A stretch of 64,000 nt of DNA, from assembly GCF_015910535.1 (NCBI RefSeq), contig NZ_JACBJG010000001.1, forward strand, positions 248,001-312,000. The letters run 5' to 3'. The stretch is from Saccharomonospora sp. NB11. Its GTDB lineage: Bacteria > Actinomycetota > Actinomycetes > Mycobacteriales > Pseudonocardiaceae. Positions within the stretch are counted from its first letter, which is position 1, and every line of letters begins with the position of its first letter. The position numbers and the translations under genes were made by a program. The notes beneath the pieces were generated by a model. That model was not told the origin of the DNA and searched no databases. It saw nothing but the letters and a program-made list of their open reading frames with translations. Below, one piece after another: positions 1 to 8,127 of this stretch.

Positions 1-1
1 C

Positions 2-895
2 GGGACCGGGGTGCTGCTCGGGCTCGCCACGGCCGTGAAGTGGTCCGGCGCCTACTGGGTGATCGCGTTCGGTCTGCTCTGCCTGGCCTTCGATATCGCC
101 GCACGCAGGACGGCCGGGGTTCGCAGGCCGTGGGTCGGTGCGCTGCGGCAGGACCTGCTGCCCGCCGCCTGGGGCATCGGCGTGATCTCGGTGCTCGTGT
201 ACCTGGGTAGCTGGTGGGCGTGGTTCGCCAGCGAGACCGCCACCGACCGGCACTACGTCGAACTCCAGGGCATGGGCGACGGCCCGTTCGGGTTCGTGCC
301 CGCCGCCTTGCGGTCGCTGTTCCTCTACACCACGAACGTGCTGGACTTCCACAGCAACCTCTCGACCCCCGACGGCGACCCGCACCCGTGGGAGTCGAAG
401 CCCTGGACGTGGCCCATGGGATTGCGCCCGATGCTCTACTACTACGAGTCGGGCGAGAAGATCACCGGCTGCGGCGAGACCGAGTGCGTCAGCGCCACCA
501 TGCTCATCGGCACGCCGGCGATGTGGTGGCTGGCGCTCCCGGTGCTCGGCTGGGGCCTGTGGCGGGCGGTGTTCCGCGCGGACTGGCGCTACGCCGCCGT
601 CCTCGTCGGGTACCTGGCGGGTCTGCTGCCGTGGTTCGTGAACCTCGACCGGCAGATGTACTTCTTCTACGCCACCCCGCTCGCACCGTTCCTGGCGCTC
701 GGACTCACGCTCGTGCTCGGGCAGATCCTCGGCGCACGCGGCCACACGGAACGCCGAGGCACCGGGCTGTTGGTCGTGTCGTTGTACGTCGGGCTCGTGG
801 TGGCGAACTTCGCATGGCTGTGGCCGATCCTCGTCGGCGAGCCGATCACCTACGACCGGTGGCAGGCGGAGATGTGGCTCCCGTCGTGGCGCTGA
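2..895 (+). CDS. Protein O-mannosyltransferase, C-terminal part (5' end outside window)
   Basis: The frame is open from the first bases, so only about the last 297 residues are present. The visible part is hydrophobic with several membrane spans. It starts with the motif GLATAVKWSGAYW, typical of PMT-family (GT39) enzymes, and ends near YDRWQAEMWLPSWR, also typical of the actinobacterial family. Known members transfer mannose from polyprenyl-phosphate-mannose to Ser/Thr of exported proteins on the outer face of the membrane. The catalytic N-terminal loop lies outside the window and cannot be checked. The next gene is on the opposite strand and converges on it. Confidence 0.85.
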   Translation, partial: GTGVLLGLATAVKWSGAYWVIAFGLLCLAFDIAARRTAGVRRPWVGALRQDLLPAAWGIGVISVLVYLGSWWAWFASETATDRHYVELQGMGDGPFGFVPAALRSLFLYTTNVLDFHSNLSTPDGDPHPWESKPWTWPMGLRPMLYYYESGEKITGCGETECVSATMLIGTPAMWWLALPVLGWGLWRAVFRADWRYAAVLVGYLAGLLPWFVNLDRQMYFFYATPLAPFLALGLTLVLGQILGARGHTERRGTGLLVVSLYVGLVVANFAWLWPILVGEPITYDRWQAEMWLPSWR

Positions 896-992
896 CGCGT
901 CGACGACCTGACCGGAAGCCGTCCCGGCCCGGCGGAGTCCTCCCGGTGGGTCCTTCCGGGCGACGCCGAGTCTGCGACGTCGTCCGGGACCA

Positions 993-2783
993 TCACCGCA
1001 CAGGTCGGGCGTTGCCTCCGTCGTGGTGCGGCCCGCCCTCGGTCTGCTGCCGCGGCACCAGTTTCGTCACGGGGCCGTCGGTGGACGTGCCCGCCCGCGA
1101 CAGCCAGCCCTCCACCTCGCGGTACACGACGTTCAGGGTCGGCCGGTTGCGAGGCTGCTGGTCGAGCGAGGCCGCGAGCAGCCGCGCGTGCACGCTCTGC
1201 CGCGGCAGGTGGGTGGGCGCCTCGGCACGCGCGGCGGCCATCAGCGCGGCCATCGGCGTCTCCCGCGTGCCTCGTGGCGGCTGGCCGGTCAGCGCGTAAC
1301 TCACCGTGGCGGCGAGCTGCCACGCGTCGGACGCCGGGCTCGCGGGCGCACCGGCGGCCGTCTCGGGAGCGACGTAGTCGGGAGTGCCGACCATCATGCC
1401 GGTGGCCGTCAGCTTCGAGTCGCCCCGACTGCGGGCGATGCCGAAGTCGATCAGGTGGGCCACGCCCATCGGGTCGACGATGATGTTGGACGGCTTGATG
1501 TCCCGGTGCAGCACGCCCTTGCTGTGCGCCGCAGCCAACGCGCTGGCCATCGTGGCCCACAGCCGACCCGCGGCCACGTCGTCCAACGGACCACCGTTGT
1601 CGACGATCTCGGCGAGCGGCTGTCCTTCGAGGTACTCCATCACGAGGGCGAGCCCGTCGGGCTCCGCCACGAGGTCGTAGACCCGCACGCAGTTGGGGTG
1701 GCTGAGGGCTGCCAGTGCCCGTGCCTCCCGCTGCATACGTTCCTCGGTGTCACGGTCGGGCGCGTGGGCGATCTTCAGGGCGACCGTACGGCCCAGTTGC
1801 GTGTCCACCGCCTGCCACACCGTGCCGAACCCACCGTGGCCGAGGCGTCGGACCCGACGGAACCGGCTGCTGCCGGCCGTGGAGCTACCCGGCGGGACGG
1901 GCACCGGACCAGGCGTCGCGGCGAGCTCGGCAGGCGGCTCTTCGGCCAAGGCGGTCGGTTCCGGCTCCGGCGCGGGCGCGACGGAGGTCGGTGCGTACTG
2001 CTTCGCGGGCGCGGGCGGCGGCGCGGCCTCCGGTTCCCTCGGGTTGAGGTGCACCGGCTGCTGGGGCGGCTCCGGCCTGGGCTCGGGTCGTTTGTCGGAG
2101 TTCTCGATCGTCGACCAACTCGGCGGCCCGACCAACGACACGGGAATGACCCCGAGCACGATCACGGGCAGGAACCCGAGCCACAGGTGCACGGCGACGT
2201 TGGCCTCGACGCCCGCGCTCACGATCACGTAGACGACGAACGGCACCCAGAGCAGTCGGCCGGGCCACTTCGGGCCACGCCGGAGAGCGATGCGCCCCAG
2301 CAGCATGATCGCCAGCAGTGTCAGGACCGGCAGCCCGACGAGGAAGACGAGGTAGAGACCGTAGGTCAGGACGCTGTCGGACGGATAGAACAGCGTCTCG
2401 TAGACGTTGCGCCCTCCGCCCAGGTACTCGGTCTGCGCCCCGATGCCGTAGTCCTGGTGCAGAGCAGCGAGTTCGGCGTTCGACAGCCCGGTGTTCTCCC
2501 CGGCGAACGCAGCCCGGAACACGCTGGACACGCCCGCGGCGAGCAACCATGGGAGCAGCAGGATGCCGACCAGGCCGAGAACGCCCAGCGCGGCCAGTGC
2601 TCCACCGTGGTAGCGGTTCCCGGTGAACTTGCGCATCAGGGCCACGGCGACGGCCGTCCCCACCGGGAACAGCCCGATGAGCGCACCGGCCATGCTCGTG
2701 GCCCACGCCCAGTCGCCGGGCCAGAACCCCGGCTGGAACAGCTGATAGGCGAACGAGAGCAGCGCGCTCGCGATCGATTCCAC
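993..2783 (-). CDS. Membrane-anchored Ser/Thr protein kinase (N-terminal membrane domain)
   Basis: The N-terminal ~215 residues hold about five membrane segments. A Pro/Glu-rich linker of about 90 residues follows, then a C-terminal Hanks-type kinase domain. The kinase shows the Gly loop LGHGGFGTVW, Lys in VALKIA, the catalytic loop HRDIKPSN and DFGIA, so it should be active. This reverses the usual Pkn order, where the kinase is N-terminal and the sensor extracellular. I chose the GTG at 2783 because AAGGAG sits 6 nt upstream and a -10-like CATACT (2827-2832, minus strand) lies about 40 nt further up; an in-frame GTG at 2843 would add 20 residues. The membrane part resembles no family I can name, and the substrate is unknown. 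It is divergent from prpE. Confidence 0.88.
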   Translation of the reverse strand: MESIASALLSFAYQLFQPGFWPGDWAWATSMAGALIGLFPVGTAVAVALMRKFTGNRYHGGALAALGVLGLVGILLLPWLLAAGVSSVFRAAFAGENTGLSNAELAALHQDYGIGAQTEYLGGGRNVYETLFYPSDSVLTYGLYLVFLVGLPVLTLLAIMLLGRIALRRGPKWPGRLLWVPFVVYVIVSAGVEANVAVHLWLGFLPVIVLGVIPVSLVGPPSWSTIENSDKRPEPRPEPPQQPVHLNPREPEAAPPPAPAKQYAPTSVAPAPEPEPTALAEEPPAELAATPGPVPVPPGSSTAGSSRFRRVRRLGHGGFGTVWQAVDTQLGRTVALKIAHAPDRDTEERMQREARALAALSHPNCVRVYDLVAEPDGLALVMEYLEGQPLAEIVDNGGPLDDVAAGRLWATMASALAAAHSKGVLHRDIKPSNIIVDPMGVAHLIDFGIARSRGDSKLTATGMMVGTPDYVAPETAAGAPASPASDAWQLAATVSYALTGQPPRGTRETPMAALMAAARAEAPTHLPRQSVHARLLAASLDQQPRNRPTLNVVYREVEGWLSRAGTSTDGPVTKLVPRQQTEGGPHHDGGNARPVR

Positions 2784-3064
2784 CTCTCGCTCCTTCGCCG
2801 CGTCGCCCGGCATCGTCCGAGAGCACAGTATGCCTGCGCTCACGTCCGAGCTTACGGCGGCCGAGGGGACGACCCGCAGTCGACCGTCACCGAGTGGTAC
2901 CGAGTCGCAACGAGTCGACGTGATCGACTCGCGCTCCTCCTGGGGAAACGGCGATTTCCGAGTCGAGCGGCTCCGTTCGTCACCCGACGGCCTGGTGTTG
3001 CGGGTTGCCCCGCTCTACCGTCGTCGCAGGAAGCCTCACCGCCCCTCGACGACGAGGAGGAACC

Positions 3065-4966
3065 ATGGACACGGGCGCATACCGCGAGCAGTACCGGCGC
3101 AGCCTCGACGATCCGACGTCGTTCTGGCTGGACGCCGCACGTGCCGTCGACTGGGTGCGGCCCCCGAGTGTCGCACTCGACGACACGAACGCGCCCCTGT
3201 ATCGGTGGTTCCCCGACGGTCAGCTCAACACGGCGGCCAACGCCCTCGACCGGCACGTCGACGCGGGACGAGGCGAGCGGACCGCGCTCATCTGGGACTC
3301 ACCGGTCACCGGGGCCACCGCGCAGTACACCTACCGCGAGCTCCGGGACGAGGTGGCGAGGCTGGCCGGCGCCCTGCGCTCTCTGGGCGTGGGCAAGGGC
3401 GATCGGGTCGTCGTCTACCTCCCGATGGTTCCCGAGGCGGTGACCGCGATGCTCGCGTGCGCTCGGCTCGGCGCCGTGCACTCCGTCGTCTTCGGTGGCT
3501 TCGCGCCGAAGGAACTCGCGGCACGCATCGCCGACGCGGCGCCCAAGGTGGTGCTGACGGCGTCGTGCGGCGTGGAGTCCTCGCGCATCGTGGAGTACGT
3601 CCCGATCGTGAGGGAGGCACGACGCCTCGTGCGCGACCGGGGTGCGCCCGAGCCCGACCACGTGGTCGTCCTGCAGCGCGACGTCGCCCGTGCCGAGCTG
3701 GGGGACGGAGAACTCGACTGGAGCGAGGTGGTCACCGCTGCGACGACGCCCGCCGACCCGGTACCGGTCGCCGCCACCGACCCGCTCTACGTCCTGTACA
3801 CCTCGGGTACCACGGGAAAGCCGAAAGGCGTGGTGCGCGACAACGGCGGGCACGCCGTGGCCCTGGCCTGGTCGATGTCCGCCGTGTACGACGTCGGGCC
3901 CGGTGACGTGTGGTGGACGGCCTCCGACGTCGGCTGGGTGGTCGGGCACTCCTACATCGTCTACGCGCCGCTGCTCGTGGGCGCCACCACGGTGCTCTAC
4001 GAGGGCAAACCGGTGGGGACGCCGGACGCAGGCGCGTTCTGGCGGGTCGCGTCCCAGTACGGAGTGAAGGCGTTGTTCACGGCCCCCACCGCACTGCGTG
4101 CCATCAAGCGCGTCGACCCGGAAGGCGCGGAGATCGGCACGTACGACCTCGGCGACCTCCGCACGTTGTTCCTGGCCGGGGAACGCCTGGACCCGCAGAC
4201 CTACCACTGGGCGAGCGAGCGGTTGGGCGTACCGGTGATCGACCACTGGTGGCAGACGGAGACCGGCTGGCCCATCGCCGCCAACCCGCGAGGGCTGGAG
4301 CCGCTGCCCGTCAAGCCGGGTTCGGCATCGGTGCCCATGCCGGGGTGGGACGTGCGCATCCTCGATCAGTCGGGCGAGGAACGGCCTGCGGGCCGGGAAG
4401 GCGCGATCGCCGTGCGGCTGCCACTGCCCCCGGGTGCCCTGCCCACGTTGTGGGGCGACGACGACCGTTTCGTCTCCTCCTACCTGTCCCGATACCCGGG
4501 CCACTACCTGACCGGGGACTCGGGGTACGTCGACGTCGACGGCTACCTCTTCGTCATGGGACGCACCGACGACGTGATCAACGTGGCGGGACATCGGTTG
4601 TCGACCGGCGCGATGGAGGCGGTGCTGGCGGCGCATCCGGCCGTCGCGGAGTGCGCGGTGATCGGGGTGGCCGATCCGCTGAAGGGACAGCTCCCGCGCG
4701 GGTTCGTCGTGCTCAAGGCGGGTGCCGACATCTCGGAGGAACAGCTCGTGACCGACCTCGTGGCGGCGGTGCGAGCCGAGATCGGCCCGGTGGCGGCGTT
4801 CCGCGACGTCGCCGTCGTCGACGCCCTGCCGAAGACCCGGTCGGGCAAGATCCTTCGAGCCACCATGCGGCACATCGCCGACGGCCGGGACGTGCCGGTG
4901 CCGTCCACGATCGAGGACCCGGAGGTGCTCGACCGTCTCCGCACCGCGCTGCGCCCGGCCACGTGA
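3065..4966 (+). CDS. prpE: Propionyl-CoA synthetase (AMP-forming acyl-CoA synthetase, ACS type)
   Basis: This 633-residue enzyme matches the length and motifs of acetyl/propionyl-CoA synthetases. Visible are the ATP-binding P-loop YTSGTTGKPKG followed by VVRDNGGH, which is characteristic of PrpE rather than Acs. Also present are the motif DHWWQTETGWP, the hinge region TGDSGYVD and the C-terminal KTRSGKILR with the catalytic, acetylation-sensitive Lys. It should activate propionate to propionyl-CoA via an acyl-adenylate in the cytoplasm. The ATG at 3065 is preceded by a strong ribosome site GAGGAGG and is preferred to upstream in-frame codons. The gene is monocistronic as far as can be seen and diverges from the membrane kinase, sharing a ~280-bp intergenic region. 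Confidence 0.93.
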   Translation: MDTGAYREQYRRSLDDPTSFWLDAARAVDWVRPPSVALDDTNAPLYRWFPDGQLNTAANALDRHVDAGRGERTALIWDSPVTGATAQYTYRELRDEVARLAGALRSLGVGKGDRVVVYLPMVPEAVTAMLACARLGAVHSVVFGGFAPKELAARIADAAPKVVLTASCGVESSRIVEYVPIVREARRLVRDRGAPEPDHVVVLQRDVARAELGDGELDWSEVVTAATTPADPVPVAATDPLYVLYTSGTTGKPKGVVRDNGGHAVALAWSMSAVYDVGPGDVWWTASDVGWVVGHSYIVYAPLLVGATTVLYEGKPVGTPDAGAFWRVASQYGVKALFTAPTALRAIKRVDPEGAEIGTYDLGDLRTLFLAGERLDPQTYHWASERLGVPVIDHWWQTETGWPIAANPRGLEPLPVKPGSASVPMPGWDVRILDQSGEERPAGREGAIAVRLPLPPGALPTLWGDDDRFVSSYLSRYPGHYLTGDSGYVDVDGYLFVMGRTDDVINVAGHRLSTGAMEAVLAAHPAVAECAVIGVADPLKGQLPRGFVVLKAGADISEEQLVTDLVAAVRAEIGPVAAFRDVAVVDALPKTRSGKILRATMRHIADGRDVPVPSTIEDPEVLDRLRTALRPAT

Positions 4967-5173
4967 TCCGCGCGCCCCGCATCGCCGGGGCTTCCGGAGC
5001 TTCCGGGGCCGCCGCACGTTCGACCTGCGCTGCCTCGGCCACGGTTCCCCCGCGGAGTCACGGCCGCGGCGCGGCGCGGGACGCACCACGGCCGACCGAG
5101 GCCGTCCCACGCGGCCCCGGGCAACGTGCTTCGCACGAGCGGCGGGCTTCCTCTCGGGTGACGGACAGCTCGC

Positions 5174-5179
5174 TAGGAT
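5174..5179 (+). promoter_or_regulatory. -10 hexamer of leaderless trpS promoter
   Basis: TAGGAT fits TANNNT and ends 7 nt before the ATG at 5187, placing the expected transcription start at the start codon. No convincing -35 element and no Trp-codon leader peptide were seen upstream. Confidence 0.55.
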
Positions 5180-5186
5180 GGCCTGC

Positions 5187-6212
5187 ATGTCAGACCCCGC
5201 AGGCAAGGTCTCCTTGACCGGTATCAAACCAACAGGAGAGGTCCACCTGGGCAACCTCGTGGGTGCGATCCGTCCGGCGCTGCGGTTGGCCGAACAGTAC
5301 GACTCGCTGTACTTCATCGCCGACTACCACGCGCTGACGACCATCCGTGACGCGGACCTGCTCAGGCACTACTCACGGTCGGTGGCCGCCTCCTGGCTTG
5401 CCGCGGGGCTCGACCCGGAGCGGACGACGTTCTACGTCCAGTCGGACGTCCCCGAGATCTTCGAACTGAGCTGGGTGCTCTCGTGCGTCACCGGCAAGGG
5501 CCTCATGAACCGCGCCCACGCGTACAAGGCCGCCCGGGACCGCAACGTCGCGGCGGGTGACGACCCGGACGCCGGTGTGAACATGGGGCTGTACAACTAC
5601 CCGGTCCTCATGGCCGCCGACATCCTCATCATGGAGACCGACGTGGTGCCGGTCGGCAAAGACCAGATGCAGCACGTCGAGTACGCCGCCGACATCGCAG
5701 GCAGCTTCAACCACCTCTTCGGCGACAAGTACACCTTCAAGATCCCGAAGGGTGTCATCCCGGAGAGCGGCGCCGGTGACGTCCTGCCCGGACTCGACGG
5801 CCGCAAGATGAGCAAGTCGTACGACAACACGATCCCGCTGTTCCTCCCGGAGAACAAGCTCAAGAAGCTGGTGCGCCGCATCCCCACCGACAGCACGCCG
5901 GTGGAGGCGCCGAAGGATCCGGACAGCTCGGCGCCGTTCCAGATCCTCCGGCAGTTCGCGCCGGAGTCGGCCGCCGACGTCGTCGCCGACACCCGCAAGC
6001 GACTCGAAGCAGGCGGCATGGGCTGGGGCGAGCTGAAGAACGTGCTGTTCGAGGTGCTGAACACCGAGCTCGCACCGATGCGGGAGCGCTACGAGGCCTA
6101 CATGGAGCCGGGCAGCGAGCTCGACGAGGTGCTGGCCCGCGGCGCCGAACGCGCCCGGGAACGCGCGAGCCGGGTGCTGTCCGGGGTGCGCAGGGCCGTG
6201 GGTGCCCGATGA
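5187..6212 (+). CDS. trpS: Tryptophanyl-tRNA synthetase
   Basis: A class Ic aminoacyl-tRNA synthetase of 341 residues that charges tRNA-Trp. The HIGH-type signature appears as GEVHLGN and the KMSKS loop as GRKMSKSYDN. The start at 5187 is decided by a -10 hexamer TAGGAT at 5174-5179, 7 nt before this ATG, so the message is probably leaderless; the alternative ATG at 5178 overlaps that hexamer. The opening LTGIKPTGEVHLGN differs from the form I associate with the main actinobacterial housekeeping TrpRS, so this may be an auxiliary copy; one window cannot settle that. Two kinase genes follow with almost no spacing and are probably co-transcribed. Confidence 0.93.
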   Translation: MSDPAGKVSLTGIKPTGEVHLGNLVGAIRPALRLAEQYDSLYFIADYHALTTIRDADLLRHYSRSVAASWLAAGLDPERTTFYVQSDVPEIFELSWVLSCVTGKGLMNRAHAYKAARDRNVAAGDDPDAGVNMGLYNYPVLMAADILIMETDVVPVGKDQMQHVEYAADIAGSFNHLFGDKYTFKIPKGVIPESGAGDVLPGLDGRKMSKSYDNTIPLFLPENKLKKLVRRIPTDSTPVEAPKDPDSSAPFQILRQFAPESAADVVADTRKRLEAGGMGWGELKNVLFEVLNTELAPMRERYEAYMEPGSELDEVLARGAERARERASRVLSGVRRAVGAR

Positions 6213-6225
6213 CCGCACCGCGGTC

Positions 6226-8127
6226 GTGAAGCCGCTTCGGCCACACGATCCTCGGCACGTCGGCCCGTACCGCACCCTGGCCACTCTGGGTGGGGGCGGC
6301 ATGGGCCGCGTGCTGCTCGCGGCGGGCCCGGACGGCCGGGCCGCCGCGGTCAAACTCGTGCACGACTCGCTCGCGCGCAAGCCGGTGTTCCGGGAGCGGT
6401 TCCGCCGCGAGATCGAGGCGTGCCGCCGGGTGTCCGGCGCCTACACCGCGCCGGTTCTGGGGGCCGATCCCGACGCGCCGACGCCGTGGCTGGCGACCCT
6501 GTACGTGCCGGGACCGTCGCTGCAGGACGTCGTCGTCCAATTCGGACCACTTCCCGCCTCGTCGGTGCACCGCCTCGCGGTGGGGCTCGCCACGGCGCTC
6601 GCCGACATCCACCGCGTCGGTCTCGTGCACCGTGACCTCAAGCCGAGCAACGTGCTGCTCACCCACGACGGCCCCCGCGTGATCGACTTCGGCATCGCCC
6701 GCGCGGCGGAGGACGACGTCGAACTCACCGGCACGGGGTCGGTGATCGGCTCGCCGGAGTACATGTCGCCCGAGCAGGCGCACGGGCACGCCGTCACCGC
6801 GGCCACCGACGTCTTCTCCCTCGGTGCCGTGCTCGCGTTCGCCGCGACGGGAACCAGTCCGTTCGCGGGGTCGTCGGCCGTGCAGGCGCTGTACAACGTC
6901 GCCCACGCCGAACCTGACCTCGGCGGCGTCCCCGAACCACTGCGGAGCCTCGTCGCCCGGTGCCTCGATCGCGCCCCGGAGAGCCGTCCGACGCCGGACG
7001 CGTTGCTCGACGACCTCGTCTCGATCGCCACCGTGGAGCCCGGTTCCGCGCCGTGGCCACCCGACGTGCACCAGCACGTCAGCACGCTGGAAGCCCGAAC
7101 AGGCGACATCCTCGCCGCGCCACCGGAGACCGCCGGACCGACTCGAACGCGGCGCCGCATCATCGTCGCCGTCGCGGCGGCGCTGGCAGTCGTGGGCACG
7201 GTCGCCACGGTCGGGCTACTCGGCAGCGAGCGCACCCGATCCGGCCACGCCTCGCCGGGGGAAGCACAGCCGCCGACGTCTGTCACCGCCGCCGTCGAGG
7301 GCGGCGTGGACACCGAGCCCGTGGACGACGGCCCGTTGAGCCGCGCGTCGCTTCGTGCCGTCGATCCCTGCAAGGTCTTCGCCGACGAAGCCGACCTGAC
7401 GCCGCTCTTCGCCGTGCAGCTCTCGCGATGCACTTACGAGCGCACCGACGGTCGGTGGTTCCACCTCGAGCTCGGCGACTACCTTCCCATGTCACCGACA
7501 CCGAGCGAGGACGTGGAGGAGACGGTCCTCGACGACCTCGTCCTCGTGGTGGACGCACAGAGCGACGGCCGGTGCGAGGTCGCCGCAGTCCTACCCGACG
7601 ATCCGGACCTCACGATCGCCGTCGAGGCAGGTTCCGGCGACGGCGAGTCCTGCACCGCGGCGCGCGACCTGCTCGTGACCGCACTCGACGTGATCACGAC
7701 CGATCCTCCCGAGCACGATCCGGTGCCCGGGTCCTTCGCGACCGTCGACCCGTGCGCGCTGCTCGACCGCTCCGAGGTGGAGGAGTTCTTCTCCGTGACT
7801 CCCACGAGCGCCCCGGACGGGTTGCGCTCGTGCGACTGGAACGTCGGAGGGACGCTGTCCGTCGATCTCGGCATGGGAACCGATCCCGCCAAACTGGACC
7901 GCAATTTCCGCCCGGAGGAGCTGGGCGGCCACACGGTGTACCGCGAGGGACCGTCAGAAGACACGCGGTCGTGTGCGCTGAGCTGGGCACACGTTCCCTC
8001 GGAGGAGACGTCGACCCAGGTTGTGACGGTGCGATACTCGCCCATCGGCGCGAGGTCGCAGATGGACGCCTGCGACGCCGCCCGGTTCGCGGCGGCGCGT
8101 GTCCTGGAGAGGTTGCCGCGACCGTGA
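6226..8127 (+). CDS. Receptor-type Ser/Thr protein kinase with duplicated DUF3558-like extracellular modules (first of pair)
   Basis: The order is an N-terminal Hanks kinase (about residues 15-270; GGGGMGRVLLA, HRDLKPSNVLL, DFGIA, SPEQ), a linker, one membrane span (~305-327) and a ~300-residue extracytoplasmic part. The latter contains two modules that each open with a VDPC motif (VDPCKVF, VDPCALLD) and hold a second Cys about 30 residues on. This resembles the lipoprotein family DUF3558. Aligning its N-terminus (VKPLRPHDPRHVGPYR) with the downstream paralogue (VRPLSPDDPRLVGRYR) favours GTG 6226; GTG 6202 would add 8 residues and overlap trpS. The gene follows trpS closely and its TGA overlaps the next GTG. 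Ligand and substrates are unknown. Confidence 0.85.
   Translation: MKPLRPHDPRHVGPYRTLATLGGGGMGRVLLAAGPDGRAAAVKLVHDSLARKPVFRERFRREIEACRRVSGAYTAPVLGADPDAPTPWLATLYVPGPSLQDVVVQFGPLPASSVHRLAVGLATALADIHRVGLVHRDLKPSNVLLTHDGPRVIDFGIARAAEDDVELTGTGSVIGSPEYMSPEQAHGHAVTAATDVFSLGAVLAFAATGTSPFAGSSAVQALYNVAHAEPDLGGVPEPLRSLVARCLDRAPESRPTPDALLDDLVSIATVEPGSAPWPPDVHQHVSTLEARTGDILAAPPETAGPTRTRRRIIVAVAAALAVVGTVATVGLLGSERTRSGHASPGEAQPPTSVTAAVEGGVDTEPVDDGPLSRASLRAVDPCKVFADEADLTPLFAVQLSRCTYERTDGRWFHLELGDYLPMSPTPSEDVEETVLDDLVLVVDAQSDGRCEVAAVLPDDPDLTIAVEAGSGDGESCTAARDLLVTALDVITTDPPEHDPVPGSFATVDPCALLDRSEVEEFFSVTPTSAPDGLRSCDWNVGGTLSVDLGMGTDPAKLDRNFRPEELGGHTVYREGPSEDTRSCALSWAHVPSEETSTQVVTVRYSPIGARSQMDACDAARFAAARVLERLPRP

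Noticed and set aside
850-1560. Long out-of-frame open frames opposite or alongside the kinase and other genes (also around 3299-5317, 5860-7077, 17696-20521, 41887-44103)
   Set aside because: They overlap well-supported genes, are extremely Arg/Gly/Pro/His-rich and show no domain; they are shadows caused by high GC.
4967-5186. Trp-codon leader peptide/attenuator before trpS
   Set aside because: No short frame with adjacent Trp codons, and the TAGGAT hexamer places transcription start at the trpS ATG. Small GC-rich stems here are expected by composition.
6960-8123. A 1001-residue fusion reading into the second kinase
   Set aside because: The first ~388 codons overlap the first kinase in another frame and lack protein character; the true start at 8124 aligns with the paralogue.
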